Shown here: one piece after another, positions 1 through 8,378 of the stretch
Layout of the letters: the number at the start of each line of letters is the position of its first letter
How positions within the stretch are numbered: the first letter of the stretch is position 1
Assembly (NCBI GenBank): GCA_015075305.1
Contig: JABTUS010000003.1
Span: 186,001 to 250,000 of the forward strand
Direction of reading: 5' to 3'
DNA length: 64,000 bases
Origin: Opitutaceae bacterium
Lineage (GTDB): Bacteria > Verrucomicrobiota > Verrucomicrobiia > Opitutales > Opitutaceae
The notes under the pieces: generated by a model
Database searches by the model: none
What the model saw: the letters and a program-made list of their open reading frames with translations, nothing else
What the model was told of the DNA's origin: nothing
Translations under genes and position numbers: made by a program

Positions 1-585
1 GGTGCTGAGAATGCGGCTGCAGAGTTCGAGCGAGCGATCGTAGCTCGTCGAGAGCTCCCGATTCGCGACCGCAAGCGCCGCCTTCTGCTCCTCCAGATTC
101 CTGATCTGGCTGGAGAGCGCGGCGTTCGCGATGGTGAGCTGCTCATTGAGGCGGCTGGCTTCGGCGTGAAGCCGTTCATTTTCCGTGACGAGCTGGTGGC
201 GGGAGATGGCGTTCCTGACCGTGGCGGAAAGTTCCTCCCTGAGCCACGGTTTCGCCACAAAGCGGAAAATCTCACCCTTGTTGATCGCGTCGATGATCGT
301 CGGCAGCGACAGAACGGCCGTGATGAGAATGCGCGAGGCGAGAGGATTGAATTTCCGGGATTCGATCAGGAAATCGAGTCCGAGCATTTCCGGCATGCGC
401 TGGTCGGAAATGATGACGGCGAACTGCCGCGTGCGGAGAACCTCGAGCGCCTTCAGTGGATTGTCGCACGCGACCACCTGATACTTCTCGCGCTCGAGCG
501 TGTCCCGAAGCGCCGCGAGCACTATCGGCTCATCATCGACGATGAGCACGGAGCTGCCGACAGGCGTCGTGGATGGCGGGGTCAT
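1..585 (-). CDS. Response regulator receiver protein, C-terminus beyond window edge
   Basis: The 195 visible codons begin with a canonical receiver domain (residues about 8-125): the acidic DDE cluster in VLIVDDEP, the phospho-acceptor Asp in IISDQRMP, a TA at the switch position (ILITAV) and the conserved Lys in VAKPW. A coiled-coil linker follows (about 130-180, rich in E, Q, L and A), then a stretch (SLELCSRIL) that resembles the entry to an HD-GYP/HDOD-type output domain. That last point is only a guess because the gene runs off the left edge. Its ATG overlaps the stop of the upstream sensor kinase by 4 bases (ATGA), so the two are translationally coupled and probably partners. It is the last visible gene of the cheR-cheB-kinase operon. 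Confidence 0.85.
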   Translation of the reverse strand, partial: MTPPSTTPVGSSVLIVDDEPIVLAALRDTLEREKYQVVACDNPLKALEVLRTRQFAVIISDQRMPEMLGLDFLIESRKFNPLASRILITAVLSLPTIIDAINKGEIFRFVAKPWLREELSATVRNAISRHQLVTENERLHAEASRLNEQLTIANAALSSQIRNLEEQKAALAVANRELSTSYDRSLELCSRILST

Positions 586-2597
586 GGAATGCGAAGCAGT
601 TTTGCGAGCGCGTCCACAGCGTCCGGTTCCCTCGTGCCAGCCGGGAGAAACAGGTCAACCTGCGCCCGCAGGGCGCCCGTCTGCGCGCCGGCCTGGCTCG
701 AAAGGTGCAGCGCGAGCCGGAGTCCCGGGTGATCACGGCGCAGCTCGGCAAGGAAGACGCGCAGGGAGGTGTCCGGTTCATCCTGGCTCACGAAAACAAA
801 GTCCAGCCTGGCTCCCTCCTCGCGCAGGTGGCGCCGCGCGTGTTCGAGGGTCGCGATGGTGCGAATCGACCAGTCCCGTGAACGAAGCGCGTCCACCATC
901 GGGCCTTCGTCAGTCATGTCCCGCTCGAAATACAATCCGCGAATCGTGCGCGGGATGGCGGCCTCGCCTGGGATTGTCGGGGCGGAATGGTCGAGATCGA
1001 CCAGGGGAAGGACGAGCGCGATCTCGGTCCCGCGTCCGGCAGTGCTGCGGGCGGCAATCGTCCCCCCGCAGGATTCGGCAAAGAGCCGCGCGTGATAGAG
1101 TCCGAGTCCGGTGCCGCGCGCGGCATCCTTCGTGGTGAAGAAGGGATCGAAAATGCGCTCCAGGTGCGCCGGGAGGATCCCCATTCCATTGTCCGAAAAG
1201 GTGAGCATCACGGAATGGGTCTGAAGCGGCGGCACCGCGGGACTCGAACCCGGCGCGGGAGTCTGTCCGGCTGCAAGGGCGTGCAGCGCGATCCTGATGT
1301 CACCCGGACCGCGCAGCGCGTCGCGCGCATTCATCGCGAGATTCACCAGGGTCTGGCGGAACGCCGTCTCGTCGATGTAGACCGGCCATTCGCCGTCCTC
1401 CAGCGGACCGGCGAGCTGTGCGCCGCGTGGCAGGATGACCTTGAGCAGGTCGAGCTGCTCGCGCACGATTCGTCCGAGATTGACATACGTTTTTTCCCCG
1501 GAGGATTCACGGTTCAATTCGAGGATCTTCCGAAGCAGGCGCTGGGCCTGGCCGGCGTTCTCCTTGATGAGACCGAGGCCGTCCCGCAGGGGGTGACGGT
1601 TTGGCAGCGTGTTGTGATAGAGTTCACTCAGCGAAAAGATGCCGGTCATCACATTGCTGTAGTCCTGGAGCAGGCCGGTCGTGAGGGTTGAGAGTGACTC
1701 CTTCCATGCCCGGCTGTTCAGCCGGTGCTCGGCGATCTTCTGCCTCGTGATGTCGAGCCAGATGCCCTCGTGTCCCAGAAGGAGGCCGTCAGCGGTCCGC
1801 ACCGGGGTGCGGATGTCGAGCAGGTAGAGATAGGTTCCGGACTGGGGATTCAGGATGCGGTAGACCTGGGAAAAGGGTCGCTGCGCCGTGCGGTTGCGTT
1901 CGAGTTCGGCGTGAAAGGCGCGTTCGTCCGCCTCGTGGATCAGGCGCAGGAATGGCTGGCCGTTCTTCGCCAGAGGCTGTGGATGAATGCCGACGAGCGA
2001 TTCGAAACCGGGTCCGATTGACGCGAAGGAAAAGTCCGAGCGTTGGTGAAAAACCACGCCTGGAAGCAGGGTGAGCGTCTGGTCGAGGCGCGCCTCGACG
2101 GTGCGAAGCCGCAGGAAGATCCTGGCGAAGGACGACGGGTCGGGGGACAGATCGGCGAGGCCGAGATGCTTGAGTTCCGCCGGCGCTGCGAGCTCCGGGG
2201 TGAGGGTCACGGTCATCGCGTCTCCGAAACGCAGACGATGTAGGCCGAGCCCGATGCCCGGCTTGCCGGCGGTGAGTTCAGGCAGGAAGAGCGGAAGTTC
2301 GGATTCGAACAGGGAGCCGGGCAGCGCCCGCGCCCAGGCCGGCGAGACATCGGCGAGCGCCTGACGCAGGGAGCCGCCTTCCTCCGCCTTCGCAAAGAGC
2401 GAGTCGTCCCCGGAGATGCTCCTCGCCTGAATGCGATCCTGCGCGTCAATGATGAACTGGGCGCAGTTCAACGGTCCGCGCGGAGCGCCGCACACATCGG
2501 CGGCCCATGCCGGTGCCACGGATCGGTGCGCGGGAAGCGCGGGAGGCGAAGCGGGCGCTTCTGAAGGAATGGATGGCGCGAATTCAACCGTGGGCAT
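582..2597 (-). CDS. PAS sensor histidine kinase with Gln in place of the phospho-acceptor His, plus degenerate receiver-like C-terminus
   Basis: 671 residues from the ATG at 2597, which overlaps the cheB stop by 14 bases. A longer reading exists but its extra 60 residues are low-complexity shadow of cheB. The N-terminal 170 residues are unassigned. Residues about 175-290 look like a PAS/PAC sensor. A NtrB-type H-box region follows, but where families have HDFNN this protein has LQDYSN, so Gln311 (codon CAG at 1665-1667) occupies the phospho-acceptor site. The HATPase_c domain appears intact: N box LVNLAMNARDAL (417-428), G1 SDNGMGI, F box FDPFFTTK, G2 GTGLGL (495-500). Residues about 550-671 resemble a receiver fold whose Asp site is Ser604 (FVSQDEP). 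It could be a pseudokinase, an allosteric ATP-binding sensor, or rely on another phospho-acceptor. It is coupled to the response regulator downstream. Confidence 0.85.
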   Translation of the reverse strand: MPTVEFAPSIPSEAPASPPALPAHRSVAPAWAADVCGAPRGPLNCAQFIIDAQDRIQARSISGDDSLFAKAEEGGSLRQALADVSPAWARALPGSLFESELPLFLPELTAGKPGIGLGLHRLRFGDAMTVTLTPELAAPAELKHLGLADLSPDPSSFARIFLRLRTVEARLDQTLTLLPGVVFHQRSDFSFASIGPGFESLVGIHPQPLAKNGQPFLRLIHEADERAFHAELERNRTAQRPFSQVYRILNPQSGTYLYLLDIRTPVRTADGLLLGHEGIWLDITRQKIAEHRLNSRAWKESLSTLTTGLLQDYSNVMTGIFSLSELYHNTLPNRHPLRDGLGLIKENAGQAQRLLRKILELNRESSGEKTYVNLGRIVREQLDLLKVILPRGAQLAGPLEDGEWPVYIDETAFRQTLVNLAMNARDALRGPGDIRIALHALAAGQTPAPGSSPAVPPLQTHSVMLTFSDNGMGILPAHLERIFDPFFTTKDAARGTGLGLYHARLFAESCGGTIAARSTAGRGTEIALVLPLVDLDHSAPTIPGEAAIPRTIRGLYFERDMTDEGPMVDALRSRDWSIRTIATLEHARRHLREEGARLDFVFVSQDEPDTSLRVFLAELRRDHPGLRLALHLSSQAGAQTGALRAQVDLFLPAGTREPDAVDALAKLLRIP

Positions 2598-3297
2598 GTG
2601 CGGAAAGGGCTGGGCTACTGGTAGCCGGGGAGAAGGGATGCACGGCCGGTACCGTGCCGGCGCAGGAAATGAGGTGGGCGGCGATGCTTTCGAGCGGTAT
2701 GCGGTGCCGGGCTGCTCCGGTTTCCCATGCGGCGCGGGGCATGCCGTAGACCGCGGAGCTGGCTTCATCCTGGGCAAATGTCAGCGCACCCTTTTCGCGC
2801 AATCGCCGTAGTCCGTCGGCTCCGTCGCGGCCCATTCCCGTGAGCAATCCGGCGATGACGTGCGGGCCGGCTCTTTCGGCGGCTGATCTGAACAGGATGT
2901 CGACCGCGGGACGCTGGTGCCAGATGTGCGGCCCACCGACAACGCGGACGCAATAGCCTCCGGAGTCGCAGTCGACCAGCAGGTGATGGTTTCCGGGCGC
3001 AATGAGCGCAAGACCTGGAAGCAGCCGGTCGCCGTCAGCCGCCTCGCGCACGGCAATCCGGCACTGTGAGTCGAGCCGCTGGGCGAGGGCCCTGGAAAAC
3101 AGGGCGGGGATGTGCTGGACGATCGCGATCGGCGGGAAATCGGACGGCAGGCGGGGAAGGATTTTCTGCAGGGCATCGGTGCCGCCGGTTGACGCCCCGA
3201 GCAGGACCAGGCGGCGCGCCGCGTGCGGGAGCGGCGCTATGTTCCCGGCGGAAGCAAAGTTGGAGGCCTCTGTCACGCGAAGGTTGTGGTGCGCCAT
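2584..3297 (-). CDS. cheB: CheB-type protein-glutamate methylesterase, catalytic domain only
   Basis: 237 residues from ATG 3297 (a TTG two codons upstream is less likely). The catalytic triad of the CheB methylesterase family is visible: Ser36 in LGASTGGT, His62 in VQHIP, and Asp158 in GMGRDGADG. The usual N-terminal receiver domain is missing; only about 25 residues precede the esterase fold. The enzyme should therefore remove methyl groups from chemoreceptors without direct phosphorylation control, or be controlled by a partner such as the adjacent response regulator. It sits 15 bp after cheR and overlaps the kinase start, so cheR-cheB-kinase-regulator form one operon. Confidence 0.92.
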   Translation of the reverse strand: MAHHNLRVTEASNFASAGNIAPLPHAARRLVLLGASTGGTDALQKILPRLPSDFPPIAIVQHIPALFSRALAQRLDSQCRIAVREAADGDRLLPGLALIAPGNHHLLVDCDSGGYCVRVVGGPHIWHQRPAVDILFRSAAERAGPHVIAGLLTGMGRDGADGLRRLREKGALTFAQDEASSAVYGMPRAAWETGAARHRIPLESIAAHLISCAGTVPAVHPFSPATSSPALSAHAHG

Positions 3298-3312
3298 GGA
3301 CAATGAGCTTCG

Positions 3313-4140
3313 CTAGAGGGGGCTTCGGTAGACCGCGGACTCCACCTGCTCCAGATCGTGGCGGATTCCGGTGAGGCTTTCAGCATGCCCCACGATGAGA
3401 TAGCCTCCCGGCACGAGCAGATCGCCAAGTCGCCGCACGAGGTCCTGCCGGGTGGCCCGATCGAAATAGATCATGACGTTGCGGCAGAAGATCACGTGAA
3501 ACCGGTCCGAGAAGGGTGGCGGGCCTTCCAGCAGATTCATCTGCCGGAACGTGACGGATTCCTGGAAGCAGGATTTCACGCGAAAGTAGCCCTCCTGTGG
3601 TCCGAAGCCCTTCTGGAAACAGCTTCTCGCAAGCCGGGCCGGTACATTCTTCATGGACTCCTTCGAGTAGATGCCGACGCGAGCGCGCTGAAGAACGCGA
3701 TGGGAAATGTCCGTGGCCTCGATATGGACGGGCCAGGCGGGTTTGACATTCCCGAGCGCCCGCATCAGCGAAATGGCGATGGAGTAGGGTTCCTCACCCG
3801 TCGAGCAGGCCGCACACCAGACCTTGAATGCCGGCCACGCCTTTCCCTGGCGCAGGGCGATCATCTCAGGAACCACGGTCTCCGTGAGAAAGTCGAAATG
3901 CTTCGGTTCGCGGAAAAAGTAGGTGTGGTGAGTCGATATCGCGTCGATGAGATGCGACAACTCATCCCCTCCCGCCCTGCCCTGGAGGTAGCGGCAGTAC
4001 TCACCGATTGACGTCAGGTTCGTCGCCCTGAGCCGGTGTCCCAGCCGGGCGCTCACCAATTCCTTTTTTCGTGGCCCAAGATGGATGCGACTGTGCTGGT
4101 AAACCAGCTCCCGGATGTACTGATAATCGCGGTCGAGCAT
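3313..4140 (-). CDS. cheR: Chemoreceptor glutamate methyltransferase CheR
   Basis: 275 residues, normal for CheR. An all-alpha N-terminal domain (about 1-75) is followed by the SAM-dependent methyltransferase domain. Diagnostic blocks: THHTYFFREPKHF (70-82), the SAM-binding CAACSTGEEPYS (109-120), FCRNVMIYFD (218-227) and GHAESLTG (251-258). It methylates glutamates on methyl-accepting chemotaxis proteins and is antagonised by the CheB encoded immediately downstream. It starts at ATG 4140 and is transcribed divergently from the flgB operon, so chemotaxis and basal-body genes share an upstream region of about 240 bp. Confidence 0.96.
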   Translation of the reverse strand: MLDRDYQYIRELVYQHSRIHLGPRKKELVSARLGHRLRATNLTSIGEYCRYLQGRAGGDELSHLIDAISTHHTYFFREPKHFDFLTETVVPEMIALRQGKAWPAFKVWCAACSTGEEPYSIAISLMRALGNVKPAWPVHIEATDISHRVLQRARVGIYSKESMKNVPARLARSCFQKGFGPQEGYFRVKSCFQESVTFRQMNLLEGPPPFSDRFHVIFCRNVMIYFDRATRQDLVRRLGDLLVPGGYLIVGHAESLTGIRHDLEQVESAVYRSPL

Positions 4141-4351
4141 GAGTATCCTAACGCCTATCGGCGCTTTTGATCTCCAATAAAGGTTTCCCCCCGGAAAACA
4201 GGCGCATCACGCGGGGCGGTCCGTGGCCCGGCAAGTTTTGCCGCCGGCGGTCACGAGGCCGCTTCCGGCGTTTGATTTGCGGCCTCGAGTGAGGCCATTG
4301 AATGTTTTATCTAATTATTAGACAGTGTGTTGGAGTACACGTCGCCTCGCA
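4141..4351. promoter_or_regulatory. Divergent intergenic region between cheR and flgB
   Basis: About 240 bp separate the divergent cheR and flgB start codons. The right end holds the sigma-54 promoter listed separately. The remainder is AT-richer around 4300-4322 (ttttatctaattatt), a plausible place for an activator or IHF-type protein to act, but I see no recognisable operator. I found no convincing promoter for cheR. Confidence 0.4.
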
Positions 4352-4367
4352 TGGCACGCGCATTGCA
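4352..4367 (+). promoter_or_regulatory. Sigma-54 (-24/-12) promoter of the flgB operon
   Basis: TGGCACGCGCATTGCA matches the RpoN consensus TGGCACG-N4-TTGCA at every defined position, with GG and GC correctly spaced. The -12 C is at 4366, so transcription is expected near 4378, only about 4 bases before the flgB ATG at 4382. The purine-rich GGGGAGG next to the start would lie largely outside such a transcript. Confidence 0.85.
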
Positions 4368-4381
4368 AAGGCGGGGAGGTC

Positions 4382-4762
4382 ATGGTTGATCCGATCTTTC
4401 AGTCCGCCAACTACCAGCTTGCGCGCAAGTTGCTGGACGCGTCGGTCCTGAGGCAGAGTGCGATCGCATCGAACATAGCCAATGCGGAGACTCCCGGGTT
4501 CAGACGTCTCGATCTCTCGCCGGATTTTGCAGCCCAGCTGAAGTCGCGCCTGGCGGATGGGCGTCAGGATTTTTCAGGTGTGAACCCGGTGCTGGCCGAG
4601 GACGCGCAGGCTCGCGCGGTTCGCCCCGACGGAAACTCCGTCGAGGTTGAAAAGGAGCTGCTCGAGATGAATCGCAATACGGTCGAGTACGAATTCCTGA
4701 CAGACCTCGTGAGCAGAAACATCAAGCAACTGCGGCTGGCCATAACAGGCCGTGCGGTGTGA
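4382..4762 (+). CDS. flgB: Flagellar basal-body proximal rod protein FlgB
   Basis: 126 residues. Rod proteins polymerise between the MS ring and the hook in the periplasm. The N-terminal rod signature is clear: NYQLARKLLDA followed by SNIANAETPGFRR, and the C-terminal helix NTVEYEFLTDLVSRNIKQLR completes the D0 coiled coil. The ATG at 4382 is chosen because family members start with M-(I/V)-DPIF. A GTG 57 bases upstream would put non-homologous residues in front and would lie inside the promoter. It is the first gene of the large flagellar operon. Confidence 0.96.
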   Translation: MVDPIFQSANYQLARKLLDASVLRQSAIASNIANAETPGFRRLDLSPDFAAQLKSRLADGRQDFSGVNPVLAEDAQARAVRPDGNSVEVEKELLEMNRNTVEYEFLTDLVSRNIKQLRLAITGRAV

Positions 4763-4811
4763 TGAGGCATGCACCCCAGGAAATTTTGACCCCCGCCCCC
4801 TCCGCTTTCCC

Positions 4812-5231
4812 ATGAATCTCATCGGTGCGATTGATGTAACGTCCGGAGCCCTCAATGCGCAGCGCACGCGCCTTGATGTCGTGGCGCAGAACATCGCCAA
4901 TGCGCAGACAACCCATGGCATCGATGGCGCGCCCTACCAGCGCCGCATGGTGTCATTTGAAACCGAGCTGCTTCGCAAGCAGGGAACACCTGGCGCGGCG
5001 CTGCAGACGGTGCGCGTGGGTGAGATCACGACCGACAAGTCGCCGGGCCAGCGCGTCTACGATCCCCAGCATCCGGATGCCGGCGCGGATGGCATGGTGC
5101 AGCTACCCAATGTGAATCTCGCGTATGAAATGGTCGACTTGATCACGGCCACGCGTGCGTATGAGGCCAATCTCTCCGTGGCAAAGAACGCGCGCCAGAT
5201 GGCCATCAAGGCGCTTGAAATCGGCCGTTAA
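4812..5231 (+). CDS. flgC: Flagellar basal-body rod protein FlgC
   Basis: 139 residues from ATG 4812 (MNLIGAIDVTSGAL). The flg_bb_rod motif is QNIANAQTT at about residues 31-39, and the C-terminus has the conserved NVNLAYEMVDLITATRAYEAN. It is a proximal rod component assembled with FlgB, FlgF and FliE. It follows flgB after 49 bp and its leader is pyrimidine-rich with no Shine-Dalgarno motif. Confidence 0.96.
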   Translation: MNLIGAIDVTSGALNAQRTRLDVVAQNIANAQTTHGIDGAPYQRRMVSFETELLRKQGTPGAALQTVRVGEITTDKSPGQRVYDPQHPDAGADGMVQLPNVNLAYEMVDLITATRAYEANLSVAKNARQMAIKALEIGR

Positions 5232-5266
5232 TCCCTCCTCCCGCGACCCGCATCTTCCTGATCCCC

Positions 5267-5623
5267 ATGTCACTCATCGGTTCCATCAGTGGTGTCCAGC
5301 ACGCCGTCCCCCAGCGCCTCTCGGGCACAGGTTCTGTCGAGGGGCCATTCCCAGCGCTCTCCCCGAAGGGCGGCGGAGCCATTCCGCTGACGGACGCGCA
5401 GCCGGCGAGCTTCAGCTCGATCTTCGAGACCATGGTCGCCGCGGTGGATGCCAAACAGTCGGAGGCCCAGGCTTTGACGCGGCAGGTGCTGCTCGGCCAG
5501 AACGACCAGCTTCACTCCAGCGTCATCGCCATGCAGGAGGCCGGTGTTGCGTTTCAACTGATGGTCGAGGTCCGCAACAAACTCGTGGACTCCTATCAGG
5601 AACTGATGCGCATGCCGGTGTAG
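5267..5623 (+). CDS. fliE: Flagellar hook-basal body complex protein FliE
   Basis: 118 residues. FliE joins the MS ring to the rod. The family C-terminal block is present: QLHSSVIAMQEAGVAFQLMVEVRNKLVDSYQELMRMPV region, including the conserved AFQLMVEVRNKLV. The N-terminal 45 residues are Pro/Gly/Ser-rich and variable, as is normal. The leader is C-rich without a Shine-Dalgarno site. Confidence 0.94.
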   Translation: MSLIGSISGVQHAVPQRLSGTGSVEGPFPALSPKGGGAIPLTDAQPASFSSIFETMVAAVDAKQSEAQALTRQVLLGQNDQLHSSVIAMQEAGVAFQLMVEVRNKLVDSYQELMRMPV

Positions 5624-5678
5624 TTGAAAAACACCGACGCTCCCCGACCACTCTCCCTATCACCGCTGCGAACGGCGC

Positions 5679-7274
5679 ATGAAATCATTTGCCACCTCCC
5701 TCCTCGGACTCTGGAAACAACTCGGCCTCAATCAGCGCGTCACCCTCTCTGTCGCCACCGCCGCACTGGTGGCGGGTCTGATCGCGCTGGTCATGTGGTC
5801 GCGACAGCCCGACTACCAGCTTCTCTACGGCCGGCTTTCGGAAAAGGACGCCTCGCAGATCGTGAGCGCACTGCAGTCGCAAAACATCCCGCACCGCGTG
5901 ACCAATGGCGGGGGCACGATCTACGTGCCGGCGGACCAGGTGCATCGCCTGCGCATGGAACTCGCGGGCAAGGGCGTGCCCACCGGCGACGGCGTGGGCT
6001 TCGAGATCTTCGACAAGGGCCAGTTCGGTCTCTCGGATTTTGTGCAGCGGACAAACTATCTCCGCGCCCTGCAGGGGGAGCTCGGCCGAACCGTCAGCCA
6101 GCTCGACGGCGTTCGCAGCGCCCGGGTGATGATCGTCCAGCCTGAGAACCGCCTGCTGCTCACAGGCCAGGGGGTCAAACCCACGGCCTCGGTTTTCGTT
6201 GAACTCGCCGGCTCGCGTCTCGACGTGGAGGCGGTGAACAGCATCCGGCATCTCGTGGCCAATGCGGTCCAGGGCCTCGATCCGGACGAGGTGGCCGTGG
6301 TCGACCAGAAGGGCAGGGTGCTTTCCGAGGACCTGCGGCAGGACCCCCTGCTCAGCACCGCCTCTTCGCAGATGCGTTATCGCCAGCAGATCGAGGACTA
6401 CCTCGCGAAGAAGGTGGAAACGATGCTGGTCCCGGTGCTCGGAAATGGAAACGCCGTCGTGCGCGTCTCCGCCGAAATCGACACGGAATCCACGACGATG
6501 ATGCAGGAAAAATTTGACCCGGATGGTCAGGTCGTGCGCTCGCAGACGAGCACGGATGACATTTCCAACTCCACCGAACGGCACAATGTCGGCGTCGTCG
6601 GCGTCACCGCCAACACCCCTGACAAGCCGGGCACGACAACGGCCGAAGCGGCGCGCCCGACAAACGTGACCGAATCCAATCGCAAGAACCGCACGACTAG
6701 CTACGAGATCAACCGCTCCGTCACCAACACCACCCGTCAGCCGGGTTCGGTGAAGAACATCACGGCCTCCGTCTTTGTCGCGCAGCGGATGGTCGCCGCA
6801 CCTGCCGCCGCCGACGGAAAACCCGCTGCGCCCGTGCCGCAGCCCCGCACCCCGGAGGAACTCCAGGCCTTGCGGCAGATCGTCCTGAACGCGCTCGGCG
6901 TGAAACCGGCCGCTGGACAGCCGATCGAGTCCGTGGTGACGCTTCAGGAGGTTCCCTTCCAGTCGGAACCTGTCTCGGCCGGCATCGAACGCATTGAGTC
7001 CGCCACACGCGTCCAGGGATGGATCGAGGGCGCGAGCCGCTACATTGCCGTCGCTGTCGCGCTCGGCGTCCTGGCTGTCTTCTGGAGGATGCTCGGCCGC
7101 CAGAAGCCGGAGACCGTCCCGGTAGAGCTCCTGACGGTGGATCCGCGCAGCGCGCAGCACCAGATCCAGGGAGGCGCCGCGCTCACACCCGAGCTGCTCA
7201 ACGATCTCATCAGGCAGAAGCCGGCGAACATTGGAACGGCCCTGCGCGACTGGGTCGCCGTGAAGAAGACGTAG
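5679..7274 (+). CDS. fliF: Flagellar MS-ring protein FliF
   Basis: 531 residues, typical length. Two membrane segments bracket the periplasmic ring-building domains: about residues 22-42 (VTLSVATAALVAGLIALVMW) and about 448-466 (YIAVAVALGVLAVFW). The YscJ/FliF domain includes YGRLSEKDASQIVSALQ and ARVMIVQPE. The FliG-binding cytoplasmic tail is at the extreme C-terminus (about 500-531). It nucleates basal-body and C-ring assembly. The next gene, fliG, starts 28 bp downstream. Confidence 0.97.
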   Translation: MKSFATSLLGLWKQLGLNQRVTLSVATAALVAGLIALVMWSRQPDYQLLYGRLSEKDASQIVSALQSQNIPHRVTNGGGTIYVPADQVHRLRMELAGKGVPTGDGVGFEIFDKGQFGLSDFVQRTNYLRALQGELGRTVSQLDGVRSARVMIVQPENRLLLTGQGVKPTASVFVELAGSRLDVEAVNSIRHLVANAVQGLDPDEVAVVDQKGRVLSEDLRQDPLLSTASSQMRYRQQIEDYLAKKVETMLVPVLGNGNAVVRVSAEIDTESTTMMQEKFDPDGQVVRSQTSTDDISNSTERHNVGVVGVTANTPDKPGTTTAEAARPTNVTESNRKNRTTSYEINRSVTNTTRQPGSVKNITASVFVAQRMVAAPAAADGKPAAPVPQPRTPEELQALRQIVLNALGVKPAAGQPIESVVTLQEVPFQSEPVSAGIERIESATRVQGWIEGASRYIAVAVALGVLAVFWRMLGRQKPETVPVELLTVDPRSAQHQIQGGAALTPELLNDLIRQKPANIGTALRDWVAVKKT

Positions 7275-7302
7275 CCCGGCCTGACATCGAATCCCATTCT
7301 CC

Positions 7303-8358
7303 ATGGCAACAAGCACAGCGACTGAATCGTCCGCACCCGCGGCAATCGACTACGGCAAGCTGACCCGGCTGCAGAAGCTCGCGGTGTTTCTCATCGTCGT
7401 CGGCACGGACTCCGCCGCCCAGGTGCTGAAGATGTTCGACGATTCCGAGATCGAGCAGGTGTGTCGGGAAATGAGCCAGTTTCCGATGGTGCCCGACAGC
7501 CTGCGCAGGCAGGTGCTGGATGAATTCTCCCCGATCATCGGCGAAAGCATGGACTCATCCCTGGGAGGACTCGACTACGCGCGGCAGGCGATCGAACGCG
7601 TGAGGGGTGATTACAAGGCCAACTCCATCCTCAGCCGCGTCGGCATCGCGCAGGGTGGAACCTCGCTCGATGTGATCCAGGAGATCGCGGAGATGGAGGG
7701 CCGGCAGATTTACAACCTGATCAAGGACGAACAGCCGCAGACAGTCTCCTTCGTGCTTTCCTATCTCAACGTGGAGAAGGCCAGGGAGATTTTCATGCTG
7801 CTGTCTCCCGAGATTCGCGAGGACGTGGTCGAGAGACTCGGAACCATCGAAAGCACATCGCTCGACCTGGTCGGAAAAATAGTGCGCAGTCTGGGCAAGC
7901 ATTTCGACACGAAGGCGCGTCCGACCTTTCACCGCAGCGGAGGCGTGCGCGCTGTCGCCGACCTGCTCAACAGCATCGACAAGGAAACCTCCAAGGGCCT
8001 GCTCGCCCGCGTGGAGGAGCGCAACAGCGCGCTGGGATCGGCCATTCGCAAGAAGATGTTCAGCTTCGAGGATCTGATCCGGCTCCAGGCGGCGGATCTC
8101 CAGCGCGTGCTGCGCGAGGTGGACTCGCAGAATCTGGCCACGTCGATGAAGTCCGCCAGCGAGTCGCTGAAGGACAAGATCTACGGGGCGATTTCGAAGC
8201 GCGCCGCGGAAAGCCTGCGCGACGAGATTTCCATGCTCGGGCCGGTGCGTCTCAAGGACGTCGAAATGGCCCAGGAGGCCATCATCCAGGTCGTGCGCCG
8301 GCTCGAGGAGGAAGGCTCAATTTCGCTCGATGGCGCCGAGGCGGCCGTTGTCGCCTGA
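7303..8358 (+). CDS. fliG: Flagellar motor switch protein FliG
   Basis: 351 residues. Three FliG domains are recognisable. The N-terminal domain (LTRLQKLAVFLIVVG) binds FliF. The middle domain carries the EHPQ-like region, here DEQPQTVSFVLSYL. The C-terminal torque domain has FSFEDLIRLQAADLQRVLREVD and AISKRAAESLRDEISMLGPVR, retaining the charged residues that engage the stator. It forms the C-ring layer facing MotA and transmits CheY-dependent switching from FliM. Confidence 0.97.
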   Translation: MATSTATESSAPAAIDYGKLTRLQKLAVFLIVVGTDSAAQVLKMFDDSEIEQVCREMSQFPMVPDSLRRQVLDEFSPIIGESMDSSLGGLDYARQAIERVRGDYKANSILSRVGIAQGGTSLDVIQEIAEMEGRQIYNLIKDEQPQTVSFVLSYLNVEKAREIFMLLSPEIREDVVERLGTIESTSLDLVGKIVRSLGKHFDTKARPTFHRSGGVRAVADLLNSIDKETSKGLLARVEERNSALGSAIRKKMFSFEDLIRLQAADLQRVLREVDSQNLATSMKSASESLKDKIYGAISKRAAESLRDEISMLGPVRLKDVEMAQEAIIQVVRRLEEEGSISLDGAEAAVVA

Positions 8359-8378
8359 AGGAACGAGAATCGCATCCC

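Noticed and set aside
5685-7316. 543-codon minus-strand frame opposite fliF
   Set aside because: Antisense of a clearly coding gene, with Arg/His/Asp-rich composition and no family signal.
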